A stretch of DNA of 64,000 bases from the NCBI GenBank assembly GCA_902798615.1, contig CADBXL010000010.1, positions 31,428 through 95,427 on the forward strand, written 5' to 3'. This document shows, piece after piece, positions 55,786-64,000 of this stretch. The translations under genes and the position numbers were made by a program. Each line of letters starts with the position of its first letter. The stretch's first letter is position 1. The notes beneath the pieces were generated by a model. That model saw only the letters and a list, made by a program, of their open reading frames with translations. It was not told the origin of the DNA and did no database searches. The stretch comes from an uncultured Bacteroidales bacterium (GTDB lineage Bacteria > Bacteroidota > Bacteroidia > Bacteroidales > Bacteroidaceae).

Positions 55786-55793
55786 CAAAGGTA
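55786..55793 (-). promoter_or_regulatory. Putative -7 box for the NigD-like gene
   Basis: On the minus strand TACCTTTG followed by CGTTTC matches TAnnTTTG, about 55 bp upstream of the start. TTGG lies about 18 nt further upstream as a weak -33. Confidence 0.5.
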
Positions 55794-56024
55794 ATGCTTT
55801 TTGGTTATATACCAATACTTGGAACAAGATATTTATGATTTTTTTACCATCACTAAACACTTTGATACAAGCAAGTGCCGTCGTTCTGCCTTCGTTATGC
55901 CTGTTACTTGTTACCAACTCGTTTTCCGGGATTATGTTGACGCAACAGATTCTATTAGTGAAAGCTCGTCTTCCACTCTCCTGATTTGAAAGCATTTTTC
56001 ATTTTCGTTTAAATTTATTGGTGT

Positions 56025-56107
56025 CACACGGCTTGAACGGCCGTTTCCCGCGGTTCGTGAAAACATCCCCACATCGTATGGAGGTTACTCCGATTACCCG
56101 CTGTGTG
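56025..56107. other. GC-rich structured region in a 567-bp spacer
   Basis: CACACGGC (56025-56032) can pair with GCTGTGTG (56100-56107) with one G-U pair, closing a domain of about 67 nt. Inside are a perfect palindrome AACGGCCGTT, CCGCGG, and GGAGGTTACTCC. The composition differs sharply from the AT-rich flanks. It is about 190 bp upstream of the next plus-strand gene and 300 bp upstream of the NigD gene, on the other strand. A structured RNA, repeat or attachment-like site are all possible. Confidence 0.45.
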
Positions 56108-56198
56108 TATATTTAGCCCTATAAACGGAAGAATGTTTGAATATAGTAGTAAAATAGTTTCGGTTTATTGCTTGTTAATAACTTTTATTCAGTTTATT

Positions 56199-56229
56199 TT
56201 TGCAAATTCAAGAAAAATGAGTAACTTTG
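56199..56229 (+). promoter_or_regulatory. Promoter of the exported unknown gene at 56298
   Basis: TTTG at 56199-56202, a 19-nt spacer, TAACTTTG at 56222-56229. Full consensus with ideal spacing; the ATG is about 68 bp downstream. Confidence 0.8.
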
Positions 56230-56297
56230 CCATCGTGAAATAGAGATTTTTATTGCAGAGGTAATCAACTTCTCTTAACCCTATAATCGTTAAAAAT

Positions 56298-57392
56298 ATG
56301 AAGCAGTTTATTTTCTTTATAATGCTAATAACAGCACAGAGCGTATGTTACGCTCAGAGCCATCCTAAGGTGGATAGTCTTTTTCACTATCTCAAGGAGA
56401 TTGGTGTAGTGAATGCGTGTGAGTACAATAACTTTAGACAGTATGGTTTGTTGATGAGCTTCGGTATCAGCTGTGATGTTGTGCCGGGTATTGACAAGAT
56501 GAGTTCTTATGAGCTTGCCGATGGCACTAAGATGTCAGACGAGGACCTGCTCAAGGAAAAGAATAAGGTGTTGGCAATAAAACGTATCAGGCATACTCTT
56601 GCCGAACTTAATGCAGATGCCATAGAGAGTCATAACTATGAGTTTCATGAGCCATGTAAGGATTCCATCGTTGCAGGTGTTACTCTGAAGATGATATCTG
56701 AAGATGGTATTCCGATAGAAATGCCAGAGGGTGCTGATTTCAAGAGGAGTAACCAGTATGGCAAGCTTTTCTTCAAGTACGATATGAAACCATGTAATGA
56801 TGGTATCTATGCAGCACAATGGGCATTGTCGTATAGGGTTCTGCTCGACAAGAATGCCAATGCAACAAAGCCGCTGAATGCAGAGTTGCTTATGAAGCAG
56901 TTGAAGCCAGTCTTTAATAACAAGAAGATAGAGAAGCGTACAATCCTCGTGAGGTATGATGAGGATTTCAAAGGCTACGACGATAAGGTAGCCCTCAAGA
57001 AGGGTTTTGATTTCTTCAATATGCCTAATCCTACCAATGATGGTGAGAGTAATACGCTTGTATGCAAGTTCAAGGATAAGACATTGGCAAAGTCTGTTCT
57101 TGATAATCTGATGGATAGTGTCCGTAATTATGTGGCAGCCAACCCTCACGAGGCATATTCTATCTTGTCTGATGATTATTTCGGCAATAACTTACTTGTA
57201 AACCTCTTCTCAGGAGGTGCAATGATGGGAAGAAGAGGAGCCAACAAACTGGATGTATATGCAAGTAAGGATCCAGAGGGTTATTATATCCTGTTGAACT
57301 TCTCAAAGAACTGCTGGAATGTTCCAAAGGACTGGAGAACGCTGAAGAAGCGTATCCACGGAAAGTCAGAAAACTACAAGGAGACTTGGTAA
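56298..57392 (+). CDS. Exported protein of unknown function
   Basis: The 364-residue product begins with a signal peptide (MKQFIFFIMLITAQSVCYAQ). I do not recognise the mature part. It has alternating helix and beta-like segments, a CNDGIYAAQWALSYRVLLDKN region, and a glycine/methionine-rich LFSGGAMMGRRGANK near residue 308. The end is basic (NWRTLKKRIHGKSENYKETW-like, with charged residues). No catalytic motif is clear. It has its own consensus promoter and is followed by a TlpA gene with its own promoter. Confidence 0.85.
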   Translation: MKQFIFFIMLITAQSVCYAQSHPKVDSLFHYLKEIGVVNACEYNNFRQYGLLMSFGISCDVVPGIDKMSSYELADGTKMSDEDLLKEKNKVLAIKRIRHTLAELNADAIESHNYEFHEPCKDSIVAGVTLKMISEDGIPIEMPEGADFKRSNQYGKLFFKYDMKPCNDGIYAAQWALSYRVLLDKNANATKPLNAELLMKQLKPVFNNKKIEKRTILVRYDEDFKGYDDKVALKKGFDFFNMPNPTNDGESNTLVCKFKDKTLAKSVLDNLMDSVRNYVAANPHEAYSILSDDYFGNNLLVNLFSGGAMMGRRGANKLDVYASKDPEGYYILLNFSKNCWNVPKDWRTLKKRIHGKSENYKETW

Positions 57393-57488
57393 AGACAAAA
57401 GTTAGAATTATCAATTCATTCTATAATTATATCTGAGGTGGTGTTTTGCTATCTCAGATTTTTTTTATGTGAATTATTTGGAAAACTA

Positions 57489-57520
57489 TTTGTAAGTGTG
57501 GGAATTTTGTCTTATCTTTG
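57489..57520 (+). promoter_or_regulatory. Promoter of the DUF4369/TlpA gene at 57567
   Basis: TTTG at 57489-57492, a 20-nt spacer, TATCTTTG at 57513-57520, followed by CATGCG. The ATG is 46 bp downstream. Confidence 0.8.
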
Positions 57521-57566
57521 CATGCGAAAAAACTAATTATAACCCAAATTTATTAGATTAACCATA

Positions 57567-58781
57567 ATGAAGCGATTATTATTAATATCTTGCATTGCTC
57601 TGGGCACTATGTGTAGGGCACAAAAGTACACTTGTCATATAGAGGGAATAACCACAGATCCAGAGACTAAGGTTCTGTATATAGCCGAGAAAGGAGCGAA
57701 TTTCCGTATTGATGATTTTGTTAGAATTCCTGTCACGGATGGTAAATTCTTTTATGATCTTAAAACGGATGAACTTTTTTGCTATTACATAGTTCCAGAA
57801 AACCAATATCAAAATGGATGTTTTAGACATGCAGAATTTATATCAGAAAATCAGGATGTCTCTATAAGAATAGGAACTATAAAAGACACTCCTATTGTCA
57901 AAGGTACTGGCAAGGAAACAATGATGCAGGAACAATGTGAGAAAGAAATAGGTTCAATCTATGATTCATCTGTCAAAAGTATGGAAGCTAAGCTTGATTC
58001 TATTCAGAAAATCATTTTAGGCGTAAAACAGAATATGACGCAAGAACAATGGAATGTTTATGTCTCAGAGAATAATTCTGAGACAAGTACTAATCCTCTG
58101 TTTGTGTCATACAATAAAATACTGAGGGAGAATGAAGAAATCTATGAACAAAAAATGATTTCAAGAGCTAAATGGTTGGATGAGCATCCTTGTTTCTATG
58201 GGTTAATTAACATAAAGGAATATTTTCGATATGTACCAACTTTGAAGGCATCTGTTACACCTTATTATTTGAATTCCTATAAAAAGACATATTGCAATAT
58301 GTTTAGTGGGCATAAATACCATGAATCCATAAAGAATACAATAAAGGCAATAGACCTTATTCCGGGAAATAAATACATCGATTATGATGTTTGCAATAAG
58401 GAAGGCAAGCAAGTCAAGATTTCGTCATTGTATTCCGGCAAGCTCATTTATATCGACCTCTGGGCTTCATGGTGTGTTTCTTGTCGTAGGCGTGCCATAG
58501 CTTTAAAGCCTTTGTATGAGAAATATAAGGATAAGGGTTTTCAGGTAATTGGTATTGCCAGAGAACAAAAGGCAGAGAATATGAAAAAAGCCATTGATCA
58601 GGATGGTTATACGTGGATGAATCTTCTTGAACTCAAGGACCAGAACAAAATTTGGTTAAATAATGGATTGGACGATGCGGGAGGTGGCGGTTTCCTTATT
58701 GCTGCTGATGGCACAATCCTTGCCGTTACCCCAAGTGCAGAACAGGTTGAAAGTATATTGAAGGAAAGACTCGGGGATTAG
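57567..58781 (+). CDS. DUF4369/TlpA-family thiol-disulfide protein (CVSC)
   Basis: The 404-residue exported protein (signal MKRLLLISCIALGTMCRAQ) has a DUF4369-like N-terminus at about 20-120 (YTCHIEGITTDPETKVLYIA). A helical middle and a TlpA thioredoxin domain follow, with LWASWCVSCRRRAIALKPLY (Cys303, Cys306). It keeps the normal Trp before the first Cys, unlike the TlpA group at 19-30 kb, but the dipeptide Val-Ser is uncommon. The later segment GGGFLIAADGTILA takes the place of the usual Pro region. Its substrate is unknown. It has its own promoter and terminator. Confidence 0.9.
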   Translation: MKRLLLISCIALGTMCRAQKYTCHIEGITTDPETKVLYIAEKGANFRIDDFVRIPVTDGKFFYDLKTDELFCYYIVPENQYQNGCFRHAEFISENQDVSIRIGTIKDTPIVKGTGKETMMQEQCEKEIGSIYDSSVKSMEAKLDSIQKIILGVKQNMTQEQWNVYVSENNSETSTNPLFVSYNKILRENEEIYEQKMISRAKWLDEHPCFYGLINIKEYFRYVPTLKASVTPYYLNSYKKTYCNMFSGHKYHESIKNTIKAIDLIPGNKYIDYDVCNKEGKQVKISSLYSGKLIYIDLWASWCVSCRRRAIALKPLYEKYKDKGFQVIGIAREQKAENMKKAIDQDGYTWMNLLELKDQNKIWLNNGLDDAGGGGFLIAADGTILAVTPSAEQVESILKERLGD

Positions 58782-58839
58782 TTTTCAAAAGAATAATAGT
58801 TGTTGAAACTGTTGAGTATTAATTCGTTATGTTTTTTAT

Positions 58840-58878
58840 AGGTGGTAAGCAAAAATGCTTGTCACCTGTTTTTTTTAT
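58840..58878 (+). terminator. Terminator after the DUF4369/TlpA gene
   Basis: AGGTGGTAAGCA pairs with TGCTTGTCACCT (mispairs at the internal GT/GT step), followed by GTTTTTTTTATCC. It starts 59 nt after the stop. Confidence 0.85.
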
Positions 58879-59084
58879 CCACTTGTATTATCGTGTGATA
58901 GTATAAATGTATAATCGTCTTATTCGAGTTTCGCAAGCTCTGAATTGCCTTTCATGTAGTTCCTGAATTGCGAAAGTTGAGTTTTTATCATCACAAAACA
59001 TCGCTTTTGGCGGTAGGTCCAAATAAAAAAGTTTATTGTTTAATCATGCCTTTATCCCGTTCCTTTTTCGATGTAACACAGTCG

Positions 59085-59138
59085 CAGCTCCAATTCAGCT
59101 CCAATTCAAGTCCAATTCAAGTCCAATAGCCAATTGGA
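59085..59138. repeat. 11-bp phased palindromic array D
   Basis: CC at 59090, 59101, 59112 and 59123 in exact 11-bp steps, then GG at 59136. Units are CAGCTCCAATT twice and CAAGTCCAATT/A twice, the exact complements of array A's AATTGGAGCTG and AATTGGACTTG. The switch is CC-AATAGCCAATT-GG. The flanks (TTTTTCGATGTAAC left, TTTGCAATG right) match array A inverted, so both are copies of one element with different unit orders. Confidence 0.88.
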
Positions 59139-59355
59139 GATTTATTGTCTTTGCAATGCAATTCAAGCGACCCCAGAATAATCTTATAGTATGATAACCT
59201 TAATGAATTATTGTTTCGTTCTATATTAATATAATAGTATAACTAAACGAGAATTTAGTACAATTTTAGTACAGGTGTATTATGGTATAAATGTAGCAGA
59301 GTATAATTATGCTGATTAGTGTTTTGAGAATGTGTTTTTATTTCTTTGTGATATA

Positions 59356-59387
59356 TTTGGAAGTCCCAAAATTTTATCTTATCTTTG
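59356..59387 (+). promoter_or_regulatory. Promoter of the BaiN-like flavoprotein gene
   Basis: TTTG at 59356-59359, a 20-nt spacer, TATCTTTG at 59380-59387, followed by CACACG. The ATG is 51 bp downstream. Confidence 0.8.
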
Positions 59388-59438
59388 CACACGAATATAA
59401 ATTTCCTAAAGAGCATTTACCTAAAGTAATTATCCTTC

Positions 59439-60671
59439 GTGAATATGCGAATAGTTATCATAGGTGCAGGAGCGGCAGGATGCTTTGCAGCCATTGAAGT
59501 GAAGCGCAGATGCCCCGAGGCAGAGGTTACGGTACTTGAGAAAGGCACGAAACCGCTGGCTAAGGTCGCTATTACCGGTGGTGGACGATGCAACCTGACA
59601 AACTCGTTTGCAGAGGTGAAGAGTCTGGAGCAGGTATATCCTCGCGGTTTCCGCCTGATGAAGAAACTATTCCATCATTTCTCGCCAACTGATGCCTACG
59701 AATGGTTTGAGCGCGAAGGGGTAGGGCTTGTAACTCAAGATGATGAATGCGTTTTTCCGCAGTCGCAGGATGCTATGGAGATAGTCTTTACGCTCACTTC
59801 GCTTATGAACAGGCTTGGCGTGAAAACGCTCTGTGGCTGTAAGGTGACAGGTATTGCACCACACTCGCCTTATTATGCTGTAACCTATACAAAGGCTGGT
59901 AGCACTCACACGATAGAGGCTGACAAGGTGATTGTAACTACAGGTGGGCATCCTTCTCCTTCAGGATTTGATATGCTGAAGGGACTGGATTTGGAGATTG
60001 TACCACCTGTCCCAAGTCTGTTCTCGCTGTGCATTTCTGATAGGAGTCTGACGGCATTGATGGGTACTGTGGTAGAACAGGCACAGGTGTCGCTTGCCGG
60101 AACAAAGATAAAGACCAACGGACCGTTACTCATCACCCATTGGGGTATTAGCGGACCTGCCGTGCTAAAGCTCTCATCGCATGGCGCAAGGATTCTTGCC
60201 GAGAAGAATTATCTGGCAGATGTGATGATTAACTGGCTCTTCGAGATGAGCAATAATGAGGTGCAGGAAATGCTATCTGCCTATGTAAGAAAGCATTCGG
60301 CAAAGAAGATAACATCCGCATATCCGCCAGTCCTCAACGCAAGGCTTTGGGCGCATCTGGTGCAGAGGGCAAAACTATCGGCTGATATGCGATGGAGCGA
60401 GCTTCAAGGCAAGGCATTCAACAGACTTCTTTCCGTGCTCACTTCTGATACCTATCACGTTACGGGTAAGAACCGATACAAAGACGAATTCGTTACCTGT
60501 GGCGGTGTGTCTCTGAATAGCTTGAAGCACGACACGCTTGAGGCAAAGAATCACCCCGGACTCTATTTCGCAGGAGAAGTAACCGATGTAGATGCCATAA
60601 CAGGCGGTTTCAATCTACAGGCAGCATGGACAATGGGGTGGGTGGTGGCATCGTCTTTAAATGAAAAATGA
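59439..60671 (+). CDS. HI0933/BaiN-like FAD-dependent oxidoreductase
   Basis: The 410-residue cytoplasmic flavoprotein starts MNMRIVIIGAGAAGCFAAIE with the FAD dinucleotide fold (GxGxxG). It continues with LAKVAITGGGRCNLTNS, the family hallmark, and ends with VTCGGVSLNSLKHDTLEA plus the FAD motif GLYFAGEVTDVDAITGGFNLQAAW. BaiN-type enzymes reduce double bonds in bile-acid-like substrates, but family members vary and I cannot infer the substrate. The M64 gene follows 10 bp later in the same orientation. Confidence 0.92.
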   Translation: MNMRIVIIGAGAAGCFAAIEVKRRCPEAEVTVLEKGTKPLAKVAITGGGRCNLTNSFAEVKSLEQVYPRGFRLMKKLFHHFSPTDAYEWFEREGVGLVTQDDECVFPQSQDAMEIVFTLTSLMNRLGVKTLCGCKVTGIAPHSPYYAVTYTKAGSTHTIEADKVIVTTGGHPSPSGFDMLKGLDLEIVPPVPSLFSLCISDRSLTALMGTVVEQAQVSLAGTKIKTNGPLLITHWGISGPAVLKLSSHGARILAEKNYLADVMINWLFEMSNNEVQEMLSAYVRKHSAKKITSAYPPVLNARLWAHLVQRAKLSADMRWSELQGKAFNRLLSVLTSDTYHVTGKNRYKDEFVTCGGVSLNSLKHDTLEAKNHPGLYFAGEVTDVDAITGGFNLQAAWTMGWVVASSLNEK

Positions 60672-60681
60672 ATAGTTTAAA

Positions 60682-62043
60682 ATGAGAAAAATGATATTAT
60701 TGGCATCTTTGGCTCTGCTTTTTGTATTGCCAATGGAGGCGCAGGATTTTAACAAGTATTTCGAGGATGCAACCCTGCGTCTTGACTATATCTTCGCTGG
60801 AAACGACCACGAACAGCATATCTATCTTGAGAATGTGAAGCGACAGGAGAAATGGGCGGGCAGAAGAAGCCGTCTGGCAGAGAAATTCCTGAACGGAAAC
60901 GGTCAGATAACGGTCACGGATCACGATTCTAAGAAGGTGATCTATGTCTGGACCTTCTCCACTCTCTTTCAGGAATGGCAGCTTGAGGCAGAGGCAAAGA
61001 CTACCGACAGGGCATTCGAGACAAGCTATAACATCCCGTTCCCGAAGAATAAGATTGATATCACCGTGACCCTTACGGATAACCATAACGTGGTGACTTC
61101 AAAGTTCACGCACACCATTGATCCGAAGGATATCCTCATCCGCAAGGTAGGTGCCACAGGCGTGCCTTTCCGCTATATATGGAAGGGGAACAACGCTCCT
61201 AATGCGAATATAACCGACTGCATCGACATCGCCATCCTTGCAGAGGGATATACCGAGGCAGAGAGGAATAAGTTCTATGCCGATTGCGGACGTGCGGTGG
61301 AGGCTCTCTTCGCCAATGAGCCTTTCAAGAGCATGAAGAACCGCTTCAACGTGGTGGCCGTAGCTGCTCCTTCCCTTCAGTCAGGTCCTTCCGTCCCACT
61401 TAAAGGCAAATGGACGAACACCGCCACCGATTCGCATTACAGTACGTTCTATAGCGACCGATACCTCACCACGCGCAATATGCATAAGGTCTATGACCTG
61501 CTCTCGGGCGTACCTTTCGAGCATGTCATCATTCTTGCCAATTCTGATATCTATGGTGGAGGCGGAATATACAATCAGGTTACGGTTGTGACATCCGACC
61601 ATCCTACTTTCAAGGAGGTGCTTGTGCATGAGTTCGGACATTCGTTTGGCGGTCTTGGCGACGAGTACGAATATGGCAACTCGGCTGATGTGTATTACCC
61701 TGCCGATACCGAGCCGTGGGAACCGAATCTCACCACGCTTGTGGATTTCAAGAGTAAGTGGGCTGATATGATGCCAGAGAATCAGCCTGTGCCAACACCG
61801 AAGAATCCGAAAGTACCTGACTATAAGTCTATTGATTTCAACGATGCAAAGGCTGTTGAGGCTCTTAATGCTGCCACGCAGGTGGTAGGCGTATTCGAAG
61901 GCGGAGGCTATCAGGAGAAAGGCTGTTATCGTCCGGCACAGGAATGCAGGATGAAGATTAACGAGGTACGCGATTTCTGTCCGGTATGTGCAAGGGCTAT
62001 CAGACGAATAGCTGATTTCTATACGGGCAAGTCTGAAAAATAG
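60682..62043 (+). CDS. Exported M64-family (IgA-type) metallopeptidase
   Basis: The 453-residue exported protein (signal MRKMILLASLALLFVLPMEAQ) has an M64 N-terminal domain at about 22-145 and a catalytic domain with the zinc motif HEFGHSFGGLGDEY (His316, Glu317, His320, and Asp327-Glu328). A tail has three Cys (CYRPAQECRM, FCPVCARAI). M64 family members include an IgA protease from Clostridium ramosum, but the substrate here is unknown. It follows the flavoprotein by 10 bp, which suggests co-transcription. Confidence 0.93.
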   Translation: MRKMILLASLALLFVLPMEAQDFNKYFEDATLRLDYIFAGNDHEQHIYLENVKRQEKWAGRRSRLAEKFLNGNGQITVTDHDSKKVIYVWTFSTLFQEWQLEAEAKTTDRAFETSYNIPFPKNKIDITVTLTDNHNVVTSKFTHTIDPKDILIRKVGATGVPFRYIWKGNNAPNANITDCIDIAILAEGYTEAERNKFYADCGRAVEALFANEPFKSMKNRFNVVAVAAPSLQSGPSVPLKGKWTNTATDSHYSTFYSDRYLTTRNMHKVYDLLSGVPFEHVIILANSDIYGGGGIYNQVTVVTSDHPTFKEVLVHEFGHSFGGLGDEYEYGNSADVYYPADTEPWEPNLTTLVDFKSKWADMMPENQPVPTPKNPKVPDYKSIDFNDAKAVEALNAATQVVGVFEGGGYQEKGCYRPAQECRMKINEVRDFCPVCARAIRRIADFYTGKSEK

Positions 62044-62107
62044 TTAAAATCCTTGCTGTTAGAAGGAAATAGTGATTTGAAATGCGCTGAAACTGCTGAT
62101 ATTTTAG

Positions 62108-62115
62108 TAATTTTG
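62108..62115 (+). promoter_or_regulatory. Putative -7 box for purN
   Basis: TAATTTTG followed by CATC matches TAnnTTTG, 41 bp upstream of the purN ATG. No -33 box at the normal distance. Confidence 0.5.
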
Positions 62116-62156
62116 CATCTAATTTGTAAGAATAGCTTACTGTGGGTAATCAAAAT

Positions 62157-62732
62157 ATGAAGAAAATAACAAAATTGGCAGTCTTAGTAAGTGGAGGCGG
62201 TACCAACTTGGAGAATATCATCGCTTACTTCAAGAACAATCCTGATGTAGAGGTTTCGGTTGTTATCAGTAACAAGGCTGATGCCTATGCCGTTACCCGT
62301 GCCAAGAATCATGGAATACCATGCAGCATTATCACTCGCAAGCAGTTTGAAGAGGACAAGGAGCTTGTTATGAACACCGTGAAGGGATGTGATTTCATCA
62401 TCCTCGCAGGCTGTCTCGTCCGTATTCCTGAATATATGATTGAGGCTTATCCGAAGCGTATTATTAACATTCATCCAGCTCTGTTGCCTAAGTATGGCGG
62501 TAAGGGCATGTACGGTCATCATGTGCATGAGGCTGTCAAGGCAGCTGGCGAGAAGGAATCAGGCATCACAATCCACTACGTGAACAACGAACTCGATGCC
62601 GGTGAGCATATCGCCCAGTTCCGCGTAGCTCTCACCGAAGAAGATACCCCCGACACCATCGCCGACAAAGTCCACGAACTGGAGATGGCATACTTCCCAA
62701 AGGTTATTGAGGAGTGTATCAAGAAGGCCTAA
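62157..62732 (+). CDS. purN: Phosphoribosylglycinamide formyltransferase
   Basis: The 191-residue cytoplasmic enzyme formylates GAR with 10-formyl-THF in purine synthesis. It has VLVSGGGTNLENIIAYF for the phosphate site, the catalytic segment IINIHPALLPKYGGKGMYG (Asn-x-His), and HEAVKAAGEKESGITIHYVNNELDAG with its Asp. The start is the ATG at 62157, because the open frame's five extra codons begin with GTG. Purine genes purB and purN are not neighbours here. Confidence 0.97.
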   Translation: MKKITKLAVLVSGGGTNLENIIAYFKNNPDVEVSVVISNKADAYAVTRAKNHGIPCSIITRKQFEEDKELVMNTVKGCDFIILAGCLVRIPEYMIEAYPKRIINIHPALLPKYGGKGMYGHHVHEAVKAAGEKESGITIHYVNNELDAGEHIAQFRVALTEEDTPDTIADKVHELEMAYFPKVIEECIKKA

Positions 62733-62853
62733 CCCGTCCTTCCCCAATGGGTAGTCCGATGTTGATAACATCGGAGTATGTGACAACTCCACCCCCACTC
62801 ACCCCCTCCAGGGGGAGTAGATACAATGTGTACGTTTTAGGGGGGATATATTA

Positions 62854-62894
62854 AAAATAGATAGCATGACCAGCATGGTCGTGCTATCTATTTT
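62854..62894. terminator. Bidirectional-type hairpin after purN
   Basis: AAAATAGATAGCATGACC (62854-62871) and GGTCGTGCTATCTATTTT (62877-62894) form an 18-bp stem with one mispair and a 5-nt loop. A-tracts and T-tracts on the two sides would allow termination in both directions between purN and the minus-strand lipoprotein. Confidence 0.8.
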
Positions 62895-62916
62895 GTTGTT
62901 AGAAACATTTTAATTT

Positions 62917-63002
62917 CCTCTGTGTCTTTGCGCCTCTGCGTTTAGTTTTCAGATAAATCCGCTTCCTTTTTTCAAAACGCAAAGCCGCGAAGCCGCAAAG
63001 TA
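62917..63002. repeat. CTTTGCG/CGCAAAG palindromic repeat
   Basis: GTGTCTTTGCGCCTCTGCG in the left part and CGCAAAGCCGCGAAGCCGC (62982 on) in the right part are inverted over more than 20 bp. A half-copy of the same wording, AACGCAAAGACGCAGAGACG, lies at about 33573-33592. This is a low-complexity dispersed repeat seen in many bacteria. Confidence 0.6.
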
Positions 63003-63013
63003 TTTTTCACTTT

Positions 63014-63466
63014 TCACTTTTCTTTCAAGTACTCAAGCAAGTCAATCGTGCCACTCTCCTCCTCAATGTTAAGAGCAGGAACATAGTCAACCATCCTCGT
63101 CTTGCCAGTCGCCTTGTCAACAAAGAAATACACGAAAGAACCAGTATAGCTGCGGAACACCACCTTATACTCCGCCTCCGTTTCCTCACCCATCTGCACA
63201 TACATCATCAAAGGATTCTCCTTCGCTACGCTCCAGTCATACTCCTTATGGCAATAGTTGTCAACGCCCTTTAATGCCATTTCCGCAGTAATCCCACTAT
63301 TCTTGGTAACCGTGCTATCTTGCTTCTCCGCTACCGTTTCATCCTTCGCAGTCGGCAGAGAATCCTGCTTTTCCGTTTGCTCACTCTGTTTCAAATCCGT
63401 CCAGTTCTTACAGCTCATGCAAGAAAGCGCGACTATCAATACTGATGCTATTGCAATATATTTCAT
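63014..63466 (-). CDS. Small lipoprotein of unknown function
   Basis: I start at the ATG at 63466 (MKYIAIASVLIVALSCMSCK), because GAAGGGAA lies at about the right distance; the ATG at 63472 is too close to it. The lipobox is LSCMSC or ALSC. The 150-residue mature region is Glu/Lys-rich, then has AEYKVVFRSYTGSFVYFFVDKATGKTRMVDYVP, with no domain I recognise. It stands alone between two terminator-like hairpins. Confidence 0.8.
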   Translation of the reverse strand: MKYIAIASVLIVALSCMSCKNWTDLKQSEQTEKQDSLPTAKDETVAEKQDSTVTKNSGITAEMALKGVDNYCHKEYDWSVAKENPLMMYVQMGEETEAEYKVVFRSYTGSFVYFFVDKATGKTRMVDYVPALNIEEESGTIDLLEYLKEK

Positions 63467-63607
63467 ATACATTTCCCTTCACGTTTTATTATCTCCGGCA
63501 AAGTTATGCAAAAATCTTCAAACGGACAATAGTTAAGGCGAAAATATGCATTAACATGATGCAAAAAAGGGTAGGGGTGTCTGTAAATTGAAAATATTTT
63601 AGCGGGC

Positions 63608-63655
63608 GGTAAAAAAACTCTCAGAGTGCATCATACCGAGCCACCCTGAGAGTCT
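63608..63655 (-). terminator. Terminator of the BspA-like gene
   Basis: ACTCTCAGAGTG (63618-63629) pairs with CACCCTGAGAGT (63642-63653) with one mismatch. On the minus strand the stem is followed by TTTTTTT (63617-63611). It lies 36 nt after the gene's stop. Confidence 0.88.
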
Positions 63656-63688
63656 TGTAATATACGTCTCTTTACTTGAAAATTATCC

Positions 63689-64000
63689 TTATTTCGCCAT
63701 TTCTGATTCGATGTCGTTGATAGCGGTGAGTGATGAACCGTTAGCGTTCTTGTTTACTGTGAGGTTCGTATTCTCAAGAGAAGAACAGCCGGCAAACATA
63801 TCGCTGAAATTCGTCACGCTATGAATATCAAGATTCTGAAGGTAGAAAGAGTGCAATGACTTGCAACCCTCGAACATACTTGCCATGTTCGTTACGCTAC
63901 CGGTAAGGAAATTGTCGCGAGATTGGCTAAACATATCATCCTGTGCTGATTCTGCCATGTCGAACTCAATAACCTCAAGTGAAGTGCAGCCGGCAAACAT
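63689..64000 (-). CDS. BspA/DUF285-type leucine-rich surface protein, N-terminally truncated by window edge
   Basis: The 103 residues shown are the C-terminal end of a longer protein that continues past the window. The repeats FAGCTSLEVIEF, VTNMASMFEGCKSLHSFYL and VTNFSDMFAGCSSLENTNL match the BspA/DUF285 leucine-rich repeat, often found in surface or secreted proteins. The ATG at 64000 is internal to the repeat and is not the real start. The end SLTAINDIESEMAK is short and non-repetitive. A terminator follows. Confidence 0.9.
   Translation of the reverse strand: MFAGCTSLEVIEFDMAESAQDDMFSQSRDNFLTGSVTNMASMFEGCKSLHSFYLQNLDIHSVTNFSDMFAGCSSLENTNLTVNKNANGSSLTAINDIESEMAK

Noticed and set aside
56025-56107. 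tRNA or known riboswitch
   Set aside because: No acceptor/TPsiC pattern or riboswitch consensus was recognised; kept only as a structured block.

Overview
The window comes from a Bacteroidales chromosome, most likely Prevotellaceae. Supporting features are promoter boxes of the Bacteroidetes type (TTTG, 19-20 nt, TAnnTTTG), many SPI and lipoprotein-signal proteins, DUF4369/TlpA thioredoxin-like proteins, M56/BlaI pairs, a NigD-like lipoprotein, bacterial serpins, a BspA-type leucine-rich protein, and an OadGAB sodium-pumping decarboxylase. The species call is inference. No rRNA, tRNA, CRISPR array, intact transposase or prophage was seen.

Layout. 1-1.2 kb: 3'-truncated gapA and mscL, divergent. 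1.5-6.3 kb: two tandem large TlpA-like proteins. 6.6-10.8 kb: a kinase-like/RapZ-C fusion, then groS and groL with a four-helix-bundle gene inserted between them; groS has a sigma-54-like promoter and a field of TGTCA half-sites. 11.1-18.9 kb: a five-gene redox cluster (CMD-CMD-cupin, amidohydrolase-ABM fusion, DLH-type hydrolase, flavodoxin/cyclophilin-like protein, iron alcohol dehydrogenase), divergent from an AraC regulator, with an aldo/keto reductase remnant. 18.9-19.7 kb: gene-free and repeat-rich. 19.7-33.5 kb: a long minus-strand group with BlaI, two near-duplicate M56 peptidase-TonB proteins, a DUF4369-TlpA protein, three propeller-thioredoxin lipoproteins, a TPR protein and a third large TlpA-like protein. 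33.8-41.8 kb: a small DUF6266-like protein, a rhomboid protease, and three serpins interleaved with an ECF sigma factor and a membrane/beta-barrel protein. 42.3-46.8 kb: purB, an RGG-repeat pseudouridine synthase, asnS. 47.7-54.1 kb: a nitroreductase, an AAA ATPase/DUF4435 pair resembling PARIS, oadGAB. 54.3-64 kb: small envelope proteins, another DUF4369-TlpA, a BaiN-like flavoprotein, an M64 peptidase, purN, a small lipoprotein and a partial BspA-like protein.

The most unusual signal is intergenic. Seven strong arrays (6551-6617, 10984-11141, 23499-23656, 34348-34473, 41894-41965, 47352-47443, 59085-59138), and perhaps one weak one, are built on an 11-bp step. In each, CC dinucleotides recur every 11 bp on one side and GG dinucleotides every 11 bp on the other. 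The switch is usually CC-N11-GG with a palindromic centre. Unit sequence differs between arrays but phase and polarity switch are kept, and none lies in a coding region. Two arrays 52 kb apart share unit types and flanks in opposite orientation. I know of no named element with this description.

Other themes are eight thioredoxin-fold proteins with mostly different CXXC dipeptides, three serpins with different reactive loops, and at least five families of short palindromic dispersed repeats that bracket or invade operons.
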